Numbered from the stretch's first letter, positions 1-10,149 are shown. The stretch is 64,000 nucleotides of DNA from Closterium sp. NIES-65 (GCA_948144175.1 CANXME010002327.1:186001-250000); one strand, 5' to 3'. Made by a program: numbers and translations. The notes: generated from the sequence alone by a model not told the origin.

Positions 1-144
1 GAGGGGGGTGGGTGTGTGGGAGTCGACGGAGTGGTTCTAGGGGGTGGGGTGTGAGTGAACCTAGGGTGCAGCAAGGGGTGTGTGAAATGGGGGTGGGATA
101 GTTTGGGGAGGTTGAATGGGGTGGCCGCCGTGAAGCCCGCAGCT

Positions 145-366
145 CCAGTCGCCCGTGAGACCGTTGCGCCAGTCGCCCGTGAGCCCGTTGCGCCAGTCGC
201 CCGTGAGCCCGTTGCTCCAGTCGCCCGTGAGTCCGTTGCTCCTGCCGCTCAGAGTTAGCCGCAGAGCCAGTTACTCCAGTAGCCCGTGTGCCAGTTGCTC
301 CAGTTGCCAGTGTGCCAGTTGCTCCAGTTGCCCGTGTGCCAGTTGCTCCAGTTGCGCCGTGTGCCA
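145..366 (+). repeat. 24-bp minisatellite in non-autonomous element
   Basis: Two neighbouring blocks, each of about four 24-bp units: one built on CCAGTCGCCCGTGAG, the other on CCAGTTGCTCCAGTTGCC. The same units are present but fewer in the related element near 60090-60230, so copy number varies between family members. Confidence 0.75.
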
Positions 367-584
367 GCAGCTTCAGCTGCCGCCCACTACCTCCTCTCCT
401 CTCATAGTCCCTCCTCCTCCACACTTGCCCTCTGCGATAGCCTCTAGCTTTGCTTACATTTGTGAACTTTAAACTATTGCTTCTTGTACTTGTGCTCAGA
501 ATGTGTGGTGACATTGTGATCCACCCTGAGCTTGTTCTGCTTTGCTTGTTGTGCTGATTACACCCCACTTTGACTATGGGGGTG

Positions 585-726
585 TGTCAGAATATTATGT
601 TTCTCTAGTCTGCAATGGGGTACTCTATAGTGAGTACAACCCTTTTAGGGTTTGCTATATGTATCCCAATGTTTGCTAGTGAACCCCCTACTCTTCTCTC
701 TTCCTTCCACTCCTCATTTCTTCACA
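585..726 (+). repeat. 3' LTR of non-autonomous element
   Basis: Begins TGTCAGAATATT and ends CTTCACA (142 bp), preceded by the purine tract ATGGGGGTG. It is closely similar to the LTRs at 58795 and 60390 and more distantly to those of the autonomous Copia copies (shared cores TAGTGAGTACAACCC and TAGGGTTTGCTAT). The sequence after 726 is Gypsy interior, so this marks an insertion boundary. Confidence 0.8.
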
Positions 727-1876
727 CATGCTGCCATCTCTGCCCTGAAAAATGTTCTCTTTTCACCGCCCGTCCTGCGCATCGCCGACCCACACGGCCC
801 ATTCAAAGTAGTTACTGACGCAAGCGACATCGCCATCGGAGCCGTACTGCTACAGGACTTCGGCAACGGCCTACAGCCCATCGCATACGAGTCACGAAAA
901 CTGCATCCGCTTGAGAAAAATTTACCCGATAAACGACCGCGAAATGCTTGCGATCGTGCACGCGTTCAAAGTGCGGCGCTGTTACTTGACCGGCGCAGAC
1001 GTGACAGTACGGACAGACCATAAATCACTACAGTACCTCCGCGCACAGCCACACCTTAACCCACAACAGATTCGCTGGCTCGATTTTCTCGAGTCCAATT
1101 TTCACTACACGGTCACCTACAAAAAGGGAGCCTCAAACACGCCGACGCACTGACCCGCCCCACTGCCCAGATCCATGCAATGCTACTCGCCCAGGCAAGC
1201 CCACTACTGACAGGCCTATTCATCCACGGGTACCAAACGAATCCATTCTTCACAGGAGGAAATTCACAGCAGTTCGCAGCAGCAAAGGGAGTCTATTACG
1301 TAAAAGCCGGGTCCGACCGCATCTGGGTACCAGGGTACACACTTCTACGGGAATTACTATTACAGGAGGCACACGACGGAGTTACCTCAGGGCATTTCGG
1401 GGTAGAGAAAACACGGCAGCAGCTGCAACGGTATTATTACTGGCCCGAAATGTTGACCGACGTACAACGACACCTGGCATCGTGTCCCACTTGCCAGCTC
1501 ATGAAATCATCGCGGAAGCGGCCGGCAGGACAGTTGCAGCCGATACCACCCTCAGAGCGTGCTTGGCAGCAGGTGACGATGGACTTCGTCACGGGGTTAC
1601 CGGCCGGGGCGAGTAGGAACGACGCGATCCTGGTCGTCGTCGATCGACTGACGAAAATGGCACATTTCGCAGCCTGCAAAAAATCGATCACAGCCAAAGA
1701 AACAGCTCAACTCTTCATCTCCACCGTCGCTCGACTGCACGGGATACCATCAGCAATCATCAGCGACCGCGACACAAAATTCACCAGCAACTTTTGGCGA
1801 AACCTGTGGCAGCAGTTCGACACGCGACTATAGTTCAGTACTTCGTACCACCCCGAAACCGACGGACAGACAGAAC
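727..1876 (+). mobile_element. Ty3/Gypsy relic: RNase H and integrase segment
   Basis: The plus-strand translation shows an RNase H block (VTDASDIAIGAVLLQD, then a REMLAIVHAFK-type motif and TDHKSLQYL). It is followed by an integrase zinc-binding block (HFGVEKT ... CPTCQLMK), the core motif MDFVTGLP with DAILVVVDRLTKMAHF, then ISDRD and finally HPETDGQTE. These are hallmarks of the Ty3/Gypsy RNase H-integrase order. Gag, protease, most of RT and both LTRs are not seen. It is broken, with a few breaks. The left end is cut by the LTR ending at 726, and similarity stops near 1876. It is different in sequence from the chromovirus at 2630-8667. Confidence 0.85.
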
Positions 1877-2199
1877 ATGATAAACCGCCAAGCTCGGTGG
1901 CCGGCATCAAGTCGAAGTCAGATGGGCTTCAGGGCGATCTGCTCCATCGACGAGCAGCGTCACCAGATGATCATGAAGGTCAACAAGTGAACAGCATCAA
2001 ATTCCGCCCGGAGCTCGACTTCGGCCTCGTTCGGCGTCTCCACGTCGCCTACAGCGAAGCATTTCAGCACGGCGATTTTCAGCTGGGGCTCGATCGACTC
2101 CTCCCACGTAAAAAGGTCATGTCAACATTCCAACAGCACGGACACTGTGATTCTATCCGGCGAGAACTTGAAGTATTCGTAAGTCGGCGCAATATCGCT
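1877..2199. other. Host-like DNA left of Copia B
   Basis: No retrotransposon domain or repeat is recognisable. This stretch is the left flank of Copia B and ends in the target duplication TCGCT (2195-2199). Its right-hand continuation is at 23619-23764. The plus strand is open through the segment but the translation resembles nothing I recognise. It may be unannotated host sequence or a diverged transposon part. Confidence 0.4.
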
Positions 2200-2325
2200 T
2201 GTGAAAGAACGAGGAATGAATGAACTAGCAAGGAGGTGGGTACAAGTAGGAAAACCTAAAAGTGTTGTACCCCATATTGTCTACCTCACTACAGCCAACA
2301 CAGACTATAGCATATGAGTTTGACA
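2200..2325 (-). repeat. 3' LTR of Copia B
   Basis: The plus-strand reading starts TGTGAAAGAACG and ends GAGTTTGACA. The next bases, CACCCCCATAGGC, are the complement of the ATGGGGGTG purine tract. About 96% identical to the partner LTR at 23493-23618. Confidence 0.9.
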
Positions 2326-2629
2326 CACCCCCATAGGCAAAGTGGGGGAGAACAAGAGGTCACAAGACCAGTCAAGCAAAGCAAAGCAAGCTCAGGGTGG
2401 ATCACAACGTCACCACACAGTCCGAGCACAAGAGCAAGGCCACAAGGCCACTTCACATGCAAGATCATATATAAAGGTAAACAAGCAAGTGCAGGTATAG
2501 AAAGATCACAGTACAAGCAAGGTCAAGAAGTGAGCAAGTGACGCCAAGTAGGCACAAGACCTAGCATAGTACAGAAGCGCTGATGATCACAAGGCGGAAG
2601 TGCCTTGGTAAAGATATCAGCAGTGTTGG
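2326..2629 (-). other. 3' UTR of Copia B
   Basis: Non-coding stretch between the RNase H end and the 3' LTR of Copia B. It carries the family's characteristic blocks (GTGGATCACAA, GGTCACAAGACCAGTCAAGC, CATATATAAAGG) seen also at 23889-24180 and in inverse orientation before the 3' LTRs of Copia 1, G and E. It ends at GTTGG (2625-2629), the Gypsy target site. Confidence 0.8.
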
Positions 2630-3031
2630 TGTCAAAGGATCGAATTCTCAATCGAAACTTCTCACTAAAACTGAATACAAGGCCTATTTATACTCGGAAA
2701 GTACAAGGATAAACGAGATAAAACGAACCTTCGGGAACACACCCTTCCCGATACTACAATCACAAGTGCGCATAAGCACGCAAGTCTATTGGCACTTGGG
2801 ATTACGCCCAGATTACACCGTATACACCACTGTCGGCGCTGTCGGTGCCGTATAATAGGTATGTCGGTGGGAAAAGTAGGAAATAAGAGAAATAAATAGA
2901 AGGCTCTAGAGAATAGAATAGTAGGCCGATTGAGATGAGATAAAGACCAAAATAAAGAGGAGAAAAGGGAGAATGGGATAACGGAAAAATATAATAGTGA
3001 GAAAATATTATAACGGGGACGTCCTCTCACA
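2630..3031 (-). repeat. 3' LTR of Gypsy chromovirus
   Basis: Plus-strand reading TGTCAAAGGATCG ... GTCCTCTCACA, 402 bp. About three differences from the other LTR. On the minus strand it begins TGTGAGAGGACG directly after the polypurine tract. Confidence 0.95.
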
Positions 3032-3043
3032 CTTCCCCCCTTC
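3032..3043 (-). promoter_or_regulatory. Polypurine tract of Gypsy chromovirus
   Basis: The minus strand reads GAAGGGGGGAAG immediately before the 3' LTR, the expected position for the plus-strand DNA primer. Confidence 0.85.
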
Positions 3044-5939
3044 AAAGCTGGGTGGTAGAAGTAACACCCTGCTTGACAAGGTAGTCCTGTAGAGGACGGC
3101 GGGCGTTATCCATGTCGTGTTCAGGTACCCAGGTATCCTCGGAAGGATCATAGCCTTTCCAACGAATCAAGAACTCCAAGGTGCCGCTACGTCGTCGTCG
3201 GTGCGCCAGAACGGCTTCGACTTCGTACTCGGGTTCCCCATTAACGATCACTGGCAGTGGCGGCGGCGGCTGGCGACCTTTGAAGACCGTGTTTGGGTCC
3301 CGATAGGGCTTGAGAAGTTGAACATGGAAGGCATTGTGAATCCTCCAGGTAGCTGGTAAACGCAAGCGGAAGGTTACTGGAGTGACCTGCGCCTCGACGA
3401 GAAAAGGTCCGCAGAAGCGAGGTCGGAGCTTAGACGGAAGATGGCTAATGTCGAGATTGCGTGTATCCAGAAGCACCTGATCGCCAATCTGGATGGAATG
3501 ATCGTTGCGACTCCGATCAGCGAGCTTCTTTTGTTGTTGCTGGATAGTCAGAAGACGTTTATGCATGCGCTCCCACAATTGGTGCATAGTGGAAATGAAG
3601 TCATGTGCGGGTTGCACCGTGGCGGGTACTGTTGGTTTCTGAGGCGTGAGTGGGTTGCGACCGTAACAGAGGAAAAAAGGAGTTTGCCCTGTTGCGGCGT
3701 GCGTGGCGTTGTTGTACGCAAACTCGAGAACCGGCAGATGTGCATCCCATTTAGAGATATCGTCCTTACACGCTGCTCGCAGAAGCTGTTCGACAATCTG
3801 GTTGAGGCGCTCTGTCTGACCATCCGTTTGGGGATGATAGGCTGATGACATGGCGAGTTTGGTCCCCATGAGCGACATGAGCTCCTTCCAGAATTTACTC
3901 GTGAATTTCGGGTCTCTGTCGGAGATCAGCGTGGTTGGAATGCCATGTTGTGAGATGACGTAGCGGAAGAATATTTGCGCTGTCTCCTCGACGCGAGCCG
4001 TTGTGTGTGTCGGAATGAAGTGTCCCATTTTGGAGAATTTGTCGATGACGACTAGAATGGCGTCGTAACCAGCTTTGGTAGGTGGTAACCCGGTGATGAA
4101 GTCGAGGCTAACCACTTGCCAAGGCTGTTCAGGGATTGGAAGAGGCTGTAGTAATCCTGCTTTCTTCTGTTTGCTGCTCTTCATCCGTTGGCATGTGTCG
4201 CACAAGGTGACGAATTTTTGTACGTCATCCGCCATGTGGGGCCAATAATAATGCTTCGCAAAACCGGCAAGCGTCTTGTTACTACCGAAGTGGCCTGCGT
4301 AGAGAACATCATGATATTCTTCGAGCAGTAACTGGCGTAAGGGAGGGTAATTAGGTACCCATATTTTTGTGGAGCCCTTGCGGTATGCGATGTCTTGATC
4401 CCAATGTAGAAGATGGCGCCTTTCTGCTACAGAGACTTCGGGGTCGATGGTGTATCCATGCGTGAAGATTCCCTTCAGAAGTGGGTTCATGCCATCGATT
4501 TGTAAGGCGGCAACGTGTGCAGGGCGACTCAGTGCGTTTGCCTTGTTCTTGTGCCCCGGCTTATACACGATGTCGTAATGGAAGTGGGTGTCGAGAAAGT
4601 CAATCCACCGGACCTGCCGCCTGGAGAGTGTTGGTTGGGTCTTCAGGTACTTGAGGCTGCAGTGGTCGGTGTAGACAGTCGTTTTTCTTCCTTCGAGATA
4701 ACACCTCCATGCCTTAAATGCGTTGACGATGGCGAGGGCCTCTTTGTCATGGATGGGGTAATTGAGTTCTGCCCCGTGAAGTTTTTTACTGAGGTATGCA
4801 ATGGGTTGTAGTCCCTTCCCTTGATCCTGCATGAGTACTGCGCCCACTGCTTGATCGCTAGCATCGGCCTCGATGACATAGTCAAGTTCAGTGTCTGGCA
4901 GGATAAGAACAGGTGCGGACGTGAGTGCGGTTTTAAGTTGTTCCACGGCTTCCTGGTGCTTCGCCTCCCATTGATATGGTGTATTCTTCTTCAACATGTT
5001 CGTTAATGGTGCGGCAATCTTGGCGTAGTTCGGTACGAACCGGTTGTAGTAGTTGGCGAATCCAAGGAACTGTTGTAACTCCTTCACGTTCTCAGGGGTC
5101 TTCCACGTTCGCACCGCTTCGATCTTCTTAGGATCCACGTGAACTCCTTGAGCGCTCACCATATGTCCAAGGAACTGGACTTTTTTCAACGCAAACTCGC
5201 TCTTGGATAGTTTCACATAGAAGCGTTCTCGTCGAAGAATTTCAAACACCCGTCGTAGATGCTCAACGTGCTGCTTCATATCTTTCGGGTAGATCAGGAT
5301 ATCGTCCAAATATACCACCACGCACTCGTCCAGAAGGGGCCGAAGGATGTGGTTCATTTCTGCCTGAAATGTGGCTGGTGTGTTAGTGAGTCCGAATGGC
5401 ATCACGAGATACTCGTATGACCCGTACCGAGTTCGAAAAGCGGTTTTGTGGATAGAGTTGTCCGCCATACAAATTTGCCAGTATCCCGATCTGAGGTCGA
5501 GCTTGGAGAATACCGTAGCACCGCGAAGTTGATCGAGTAAGTCGTCGATCCGTGGTATCGGGTATTTTTTTTTTACAGTCTGCTTGTTCAAGGCTCGGTA
5601 GTCGATGCACATTCGCAGACTTCCGTCTGGCTTCGGAGTGAAGAGAACTGGAGCTCCGTACGGCGAAGTCGAAGGTCGAATCAGCCCTTTCTCCAGGAGA
5701 TACTCTATTTGTTTTTTCATATCGGCAAGCTCTGTCGGGCTCAGCCGGTATGGTGCTCGAAATGTTGGCTTGGACCCCGGCTCTTCTACGATCTCGTGTT
5801 GATGTGTCCGGTATGGCGGTAGTTGATCAGGTAAATCGTCGGGGAGAACGTCCTGGAACTCTTCAAGAATTTTCTTGACTGCTGGAGGAAGTTCCTGGGT
5901 CTGCTTCTCTCCATTGTCTGCCTCGTTGACTATCGCCAT
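3042..5939 (-). CDS. Gypsy pol frame: RT, RNase H, integrase, chromodomain
   Basis: One open frame of 965 residues. In order: reverse transcriptase with [36 protein letters not shown] and the catalytic YLDDILIY box (roughly residues 100-280); RNase H starting [15 protein letters not shown] with TDHCSLKYL (about 355-470); an integrase zinc domain (HFGSNKT ... CDTCQRMK, about 545-585); the integrase core with [18 protein letters not shown] and [13 protein letters not shown] (about 600-720); and a C-terminal chromodomain with [27 protein letters not shown] (about 890-950). The polyprotein copies element RNA and integrates the cDNA; the chromodomain is thought to steer integration to marked chromatin. 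The first residues of this frame need not be a real start, since pol is normally made with gag. Confidence 0.92.
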   Translation of the reverse strand: MAIVNEADNGEKQTQELPPAVKKILEEFQDVLPDDLPDQLPPYRTHQHEIVEEPGSKPTFRAPYRLSPTELADMKKQIEYLLEKGLIRPSTSPYGAPVLFTPKPDGSLRMCIDYRALNKQTVKKKYPIPRIDDLLDQLRGATVFSKLDLRSGYWQICMADNSIHKTAFRTRYGSYEYLVMPFGLTNTPATFQAEMNHILRPLLDECVVVYLDDILIYPKDMKQHVEHLRRVFEILRRERFYVKLSKSEFALKKVQFLGHMVSAQGVHVDPKKIEAVRTWKTPENVKELQQFLGFANYYNRFVPNYAKIAAPLTNMLKKNTPYQWEAKHQEAVEQLKTALTSAPVLILPDTELDYVIEADASDQAVGAVLMQDQGKGLQPIAYLSKKLHGAELNYPIHDKEALAIVNAFKAWRCYLEGRKTTVYTDHCSLKYLKTQPTLSRRQVRWIDFLDTHFHYDIVYKPGHKNKANALSRPAHVAALQIDGMNPLLKGIFTHGYTIDPEVSVAERRHLLHWDQDIAYRKGSTKIWVPNYPPLRQLLLEEYHDVLYAGHFGSNKTLAGFAKHYYWPHMADDVQKFVTLCDTCQRMKSSKQKKAGLLQPLPIPEQPWQVVSLDFITGLPPTKAGYDAILVVIDKFSKMGHFIPTHTTARVEETAQIFFRYVISQHGIPTTLISDRDPKFTSKFWKELMSLMGTKLAMSSAYHPQTDGQTERLNQIVEQLLRAACKDDISKWDAHLPVLEFAYNNATHAATGQTPFFLCYGRNPLTPQKPTVPATVQPAHDFISTMHQLWERMHKRLLTIQQQQKKLADRSRNDHSIQIGDQVLLDTRNLDISHLPSKLRPRFCGPFLVEAQVTPVTFRLRLPATWRIHNAFHVQLLKPYRDPNTVFKGRQPPPPLPVIVNGEPEYEVEAVLAHRRRRSGTLEFLIRWKGYDPSEDTWVPEHDMDNARRPLQDYLVKQGVTSTTQL

Positions 5940-6014
5940 GAATCCCGCCGTGGTTCGTTTGACGTCCTTTTCAAAGCGTGCGAGTGTCTCGACTGGAATA
6001 TTTCCCGTGTCGTC

Positions 6015-6797
6015 CTATTTGGGAAGGCTGATTTTTCTCCCGTTGTTGTTGATGTTGGCCGTCTGGTTAACCCAGTTGATCTTGGGGTTGAATTTTTTAA
6101 GAAAGTCTCTCCCGAAGATTATGTCGAGTCCTTTGATATTTGTGACGGGGAGAGCAGGCTTCCATCGAAGGGGTCCAATCTGGAGTAGCAACCGTGTTTC
6201 CCCGTAGATAGGTAGCTTACTGCCATCCACCATCGTTGCAGAGAAGCTTGAGGACTTGATGTCACTTCCGAGTCAATCGATTGCCTTTTTGTCATAGACG
6301 CTGTGCGACGCCCCGCTGTCCACGAGTGCTTGGAGGCGCTGTCCGTTGCAGATCACCTCGAGCAGGAGTGGTGAGCGTTGCTCGGAGTACCCAAAAATAG
6401 TCTCATTAATAGGATCATAGGGTACATCCCAATATTCAGTACACACCGTGGTTCCACTGCTTTCTTCTGGACAACTAGCTGGCCTGGGCTGTGTGGAGAA
6501 AGGCTCTTCTCCCACGCCAGGAGTAGAGGTAGTAACCGTACATGTTGACCCTGAGGGGGTGGATCCGGTCGACGCCTGCGATCCACTGGATGCATCCTTG
6601 AGGGGTTTTCGGAGTTTCTGCAGCTTCTTTTGAACTCCCAGCTGCCTCTTCAGCTGCTTCAGCTCCATAGACTTCTTCCCTGGGGAGTGGAGAGTCGTCT
6701 TGGGCTGGTTCCGGGAGAGGACGTTGACGCCGTGAAAAGGTCTACTCCTTTCCACACTCCTTAATTTTTTCCCCAGCTCCGTAGGCACCGGTACCAC
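6015..6797 (-). pseudogene. Gypsy protease region
   Basis: Minus-strand translation contains an aspartic protease start (LLEVICNGQRLQALVDSGASHSVY) around 6290-6380, with the catalytic DSGA motif, lying between gag and RT as in Ty3/Gypsy elements. A protease tail with LPIYGETRLLLQIG and a GRDFLKKFNP motif follows near 6020-6230. The region belongs to the same element as its neighbours but is not one continuous frame, so it is recorded as a relic. Confidence 0.75.
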
Positions 6798-7138
6798 TTC
6801 TTAAATTGTTTGCTTCCTCTGGAGTTCTTCCCGGAATTTGTTTATGGCTCCGGACCCGCGAAAATCGCCAGTCTTCATTAAAGCATCTTTGAAAGATAAC
6901 TTTAACGAATTCTGTTTTTTTCCGGGGTCGAATTGGAGAGTTCCCGTCTTGGTCGAGTCTGTTTTCGCGGAGGTTTTCTTTTCCTCGGCGAATTCCTCTG
7001 ACAAATTTCGGTCAAGGGGCTTGGGATTTCGCCCTTGATTCTCCAAATCTCGCGCCCAATTCTGTCCTTCAATTTCGATTCGGTCCAGATTGCGCTGACG
7101 CTTTCGGATCTGTTTTTTCTCGCCAGCACGATCCGCAA

Positions 7139-7948
7139 TCACTGGCGAGATCCGTTTTTTGACTTTTTGTCTTTAGTTTCGCCACTCCCACGAGCTCGGA
7201 ATGCCGCACGTGCTGATTTCATGTGAAAACAGTCGACAATGCGATGTCCGTTTCCGCCGCAAAATTCGCAAAGTGTTTTGTTTTTTGCAGGACGTGAACT
7301 CGCGTCGAATTTGTCGACTTCCATGGGGTCGGCGAACGTGGTTGAAGCCGAGCGATCCCCTTGTCGTGATCCGACGACGTGGGGTTGTCGTGTCCCGGAG
7401 TTGACCAAGTCAAAACGCTCCGCGGCCGATACGATTTCGCTGTAGCTGCTGCAATTCGCTGCTGCAACCTGGCGCCGAATGTCAGTTTTCAGCCCCGCGA
7501 TGTAGGACTGAATTTTTTTGCCCTCGGTAATGTCGGGAATGCGATTATAAAATTCCTCCATCTGCTGCGTGTATTGCGCGACACTCCCGTATTGCCTATG
7601 GTGATGTAATTTTTCGCGCGCAATATAAGTGGAATTAATCGGCTCAAAACGTTTTAGAAGGTCTGCCCGGAACTGCTGCCACGTGGCTTCGCCCTGGAAA
7701 ATGCTACTGTTGCTTCCGAGCCACTCGAGAGCTGGACCGCGCATCAACGTTGTCGCGAGACGAATTTTCTCGCCGTCGTACTCCGTTGTCGTCCATCCGA
7801 TTGCCGCGAAATAAATTTCCATCGTCGCGAGCCACCGCCTGACGTCGGATTTTCGATCGCTAGGGTCGAACGATTCCGGCGAGCGAAGTTTCCGAACCTC
7901 GAACTGACGCTGCGACTGCTGCGAAGTCGTCGAAGCAGGAATGTTCAT
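7139..7948 (-). CDS. Gypsy gag frame with CCHC zinc knuckle
   Basis: A 269-residue frame with the retrotransposon gag capsid pattern (RRWLATMEIYFAAIGW, AMEWLG-like PALEWLGS, FEPINSTYIAREKLHH, MEEFYNRIPDITEGKKIQSYIAGL) and a canonical CX2CX4HX4C knuckle (CEFCGGNGHRIVDC) near its C-terminus. It provides the particle protein that packages element RNA. It lies at the 5' side of the minus-strand element, about 0.3 kb from the 5' LTR, with protease and pol following. The capsid signature identifies it securely; the exact start is less certain. Confidence 0.85.
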   Translation of the reverse strand: MNIPASTTSQQSQRQFEVRKLRSPESFDPSDRKSDVRRWLATMEIYFAAIGWTTTEYDGEKIRLATTLMRGPALEWLGSNSSIFQGEATWQQFRADLLKRFEPINSTYIAREKLHHHRQYGSVAQYTQQMEEFYNRIPDITEGKKIQSYIAGLKTDIRRQVAAANCSSYSEIVSAAERFDLVNSGTRQPHVVGSRQGDRSASTTFADPMEVDKFDASSRPAKNKTLCEFCGGNGHRIVDCFHMKSARAAFRARGSGETKDKKSKNGSRQ

Positions 7949-8248
7949 GGTCGAGAGGAGCCGCGTAACGCGCTACAGTTCGTTTCGCATCTGCTCGTTC
8001 TCCAATCGCGACCGTTCAGTCGTCGCTCGCATCTCCGCTTCCATCTTGGCGATTTGCGCGAAGAGCTGCTGCGTAACGTCGTTGGTCGCCGGCGAACCCA
8101 TCCTGTTCAAAAACCACGCGAGGGGGTTAATTCGAAAAGCGCGGAACTGGTACTTACCGAAAATCGGCGTCGAATTGGTCGCCCCCGGCGGTTTTTCGAG
8201 GCGATTTTTTCCGCGACCGCTGCTTAGCCGAGAGTTGTCGAGTGAGAA

Positions 8249-8264
8249 TGGCTCTGATTACCAA
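8249..8264 (-). promoter_or_regulatory. Primer-binding site of Gypsy chromovirus
   Basis: The minus strand reads TTGGTAATCAGAGCCA next to the 5' LTR end, resembling the complement of an initiator Met-tRNA 3' end. Confidence 0.6.
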
Positions 8265-8265
8265 G

Positions 8266-8667
8266 TGTCACAGGATCGAATTCTCAATCGAAACTTCTCA
8301 CTAAAACTGAATACAAGGCCTATTTATACTCGGAAAGTACAAGGATAAACGAGATAAAACGAACCTTCGGGAACACACCCTTCCCGATACTACAATCACA
8401 AGTGCGCATAAGCACGCAAGTCTATTGGCACTTGGGATTACGCCCAGATTACACCGTATACACCACTGTCCGCGCTGTCGGTGCCGTATAATAAGTATGT
8501 CGGTGGGAAAAGTAGGAAATAAGAGAAATAAATAGAAGGCTCTAGAGAATAGAATAGTAGGCCGATTGAGATGAGATAAAGACCAAAATAAAGAGGAGAA
8601 AAGGGAGAATGGGATAACGGAAAAATATAATAGTGAGAAAATATTATAACGGGGACGTCCTCTCACA
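8266..8667 (-). repeat. 5' LTR of Gypsy chromovirus
   Basis: 402-bp partner of the LTR at 2630. It contains TATTTATACT (plus reading), a possible TATA element in inverse sense. Followed by the target copy GTTGG. Confidence 0.95.
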
Positions 8668-8672
8668 GTTGG

Positions 8673-9010
8673 CCTGAGAGGCCACGTAAGCAAAGCGCAG
8701 CTGACCACGCTGCTGCAGCTCATGAGCAAGGAAGTAGCGAAGAGCAATGTGCTTCGTTCTGTGCTCCTGTCTGTGCTCCCGCAAGAAGGCCAGCATGGCC
8801 TTGTTGTCTACGTACAGAAATCGAGGAGAACGAGGCGGCTCTCCTAGGTCAGTCAGCAGGTAGGTGAGCCAGCATAGCTCTTGTGCAGCCATGGCCCCCG
8901 CGTAGATCTCAGCCTCACAGCTGGAGCCGAGAACAGAAGACGAGCGGGTAGACCGCCACGAAACAGAGCCGGAGCCAAGGCTGAAGGTGTAACCCTGTGA
9001 CGACCGCTGC
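8673..9010 (-). pseudogene. Copia B RNase H C-terminal segment
   Basis: Minus-strand translation shows LYVDNKAMLAF, HRTKHIALRYFLAHELQQRGQLRFAYVAS, the RNase H end typical of Copia. The segment lies between the Gypsy insertion on its left and Copia 1 on its right, and is part of Copia B, which continues at 16472. Confidence 0.9.
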
Positions 9011-9015
9011 GTAGC

Positions 9016-9151
9016 TGTCAGAACATATCTATAGCTTATAGTGCTGTGTAGGCTGTAGTGGGGTATCCCATAGGGGGTACAACCCAGTTAGGGTTTCATA
9101 TTTGTACTGCTTTCATTCATAGTTGATCCTTCCCTGCTTACTCATTTCACA
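9016..9151 (+). repeat. 5' LTR of Copia 1
   Basis: TGTCAGAACATATC ... CTCATTTCACA, 136 bp. One difference from the 3' LTR. Unusually short for a 7-kb Copia element. Confidence 0.96.
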
Positions 9152-9170
9152 TGGTATAGAGCGGGTTCCC
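9152..9170 (+). promoter_or_regulatory. Primer-binding site of Copia 1
   Basis: TGGTATAGAGCGGGTTCCC directly follows the 5' LTR. It is a close variant of the plant initiator-Met-tRNA primer site TGGTATCAGAGC. Confidence 0.85.
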
Positions 9171-9216
9171 TGTGGAACTCTGCCTAGGGCCCACCGAAGC
9201 GCGCCCCGAGGCGCGC
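9162..9216 (+). promoter_or_regulatory. Conserved leader module of Copia 1
   Basis: Downstream of the primer site: a stem-loop (GTTCC/GGAAC), the block GGGCCCACC (9187-9195), and a perfect 7-bp GC hairpin (GCGCGCC, loop CCGA, GGCGCGC; 9199-9216), then oligo-T. The same order recurs in other copies at fixed distance from the LTR, which suggests an RNA packaging or dimer signal. Confidence 0.6.
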
Positions 9217-9284
9217 TCAACTTTTTTTTCCGCTATCGAGCGACCCTCCGTGTCGCCTCCCTCCCACACGCGGCCCAGCCGCCC

Positions 9285-9888
9285 GCTAAGTCGCGGCCCC
9301 AGCCGCCCGCTACGATCGCGGCCCCAGCCGCCTGCTCGACGCGGCCCCCAGCCGCCTGCTCGACGCGGCCCTGCCGCCCGCTACGCCGCGGCTGCCGCCT
9401 ACTACGACCGCGGCCCCGGCCGCCTGCTACGACCGCGGCCCCCCAGCCGCCTGTTCGACCGCGGCCCCGCCGCCCGCTCCTGTCGCGGCCCCCAGCCGCC
9501 TACTCGACGCGGCCCCCAGCCGCCTGCTTGACGCGGCCCTGCCGCCCGCTACGCCGCGGCCGCCGCCTGCTACGACCGCGGCCCCGGCCGCCTGCTACGA
9601 CCGCGGCCCCAGCCGCCTGTTCGACCGCGGCCCCGCCGCCCGCTACTGTCGCGGCCCCCAGCCGCCTGCTCGACGCAGCCCCCGGCCGCCTGCTCGACGC
9701 GGCCCTGCCGCCCGCTACGCCACGGCCGCCGCCCACTACGATCGCGGCCCCGGCCGCCTGCTACGACCGCGGCCCCAGCCGCCTGTTCGACCGCGGCCCC
9801 GCCGCCCGCTCCTGTCGCGGCCCCGGCTGCCTGCTCGCACGGCCTCGCCGCCCGCTACTACCGCGGCCCCGGCCGCCTGCTCGACCGC

Positions 9889-9895
<7 letters not shown>
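9285..9895 (+). repeat. GC-rich minisatellite in Copia 1 leader
   Basis: Units of about 24 bp on the theme CGCGGCCCCAGCCGCCTGCT, arranged in a higher-order period of about 167 bp (starts at 9371, 9539 and 9705). It ends in a long C homopolymer (about 9893-9918). It lies in the untranslated leader, so the long proline/arginine-rich frames here are not taken as genes. Confidence 0.85.
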
Positions 9896-9920
<25 letters not shown>

Positions 9921-10149
9921 ACTACCGGGAGCCGAGCCGCCCTGCAGCCGAGCCGCCCGGGAGCCGAGCCGCCCTGCACCCGAGCCGCCCTGTCGCCGAG
10001 CCGCCCAGGAGCCTAGCCGCCCTGCCCCCGAGCTGCCCTACCGCCGAGCCGCCCGGGAGCCGAGCCGCCCTGCGCCCGAGCCGCCCAGCACCCGAGCCGC
10101 CAGGTCGCTAAGCCGCCTTTCTGCATACCTACTCGACCTGCCCTGCCTG

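Larger units (their letters stand above)
1..726 (+). mobile_element. Non-autonomous short-LTR Copia-like element, right part only
   Basis: The window opens inside an element whose 3' LTR is at 585-726. Its interior (1-584) has no retrotransposon protein domain. It aligns by eye with the interior of the complete element at 58795-60525: both share a G-rich stretch beginning GAGGGGGGTGGGTGTGTGGG, 24-bp CCAGT-rich repeats, a CTCCTCTCCTCT pyrimidine stretch, a GATTACACCCCACTT block, and the ATGGGGGTG purine tract just before the 3' LTR. It therefore belongs to the same non-coding family that borrows Copia-type termini. The 5' LTR and left target duplication lie outside the window. It sits directly against the Gypsy relic that begins at 727. 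Confidence 0.75.
2630..8667 (-). mobile_element. Ty3/Gypsy chromovirus inserted in Copia B
   Basis: A 6.0-kb element with 402-bp LTRs at 2630-3031 and 8266-8667, flanked by GTTGG (2625-2629 and 8668-8672). On the minus strand the order is: 5' LTR, primer site, gag with a CCHC knuckle, aspartic protease, RT, RNase H, integrase, chromodomain, polypurine tract, 3' LTR. The LTRs differ at only about 3 of 402 positions, so it is young. It is complete in layout, but the coding part is broken in about three places upstream of the long pol frame. The terminal chromodomain places it among chromoviruses, which are known to favour heterochromatin; that fits its position inside a transposon nest. Confidence 0.95.

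Noticed and set aside
145-366. Regular repeats that could suggest a CRISPR array (also 9285-9895, 53370-53620)
   Set aside because: Units are contiguous without unique spacers, in a eukaryotic transposon context.
9893-9918. Long C runs here and at 56010-56037, 59553 and 59687 as possible special signals
   Set aside because: Homopolymers in GC-rich minisatellites are most simply slippage or sequencing/assembly length errors; no consistent position among copies.
9123-10016. Long proline/arginine-rich frames in leaders (also 36577-37173, 43892-44488, 34445-34872, 59443-59901)
   Set aside because: They are repeat-driven GC minisatellites between primer site and gag, with no domain and no conservation of the protein between copies.
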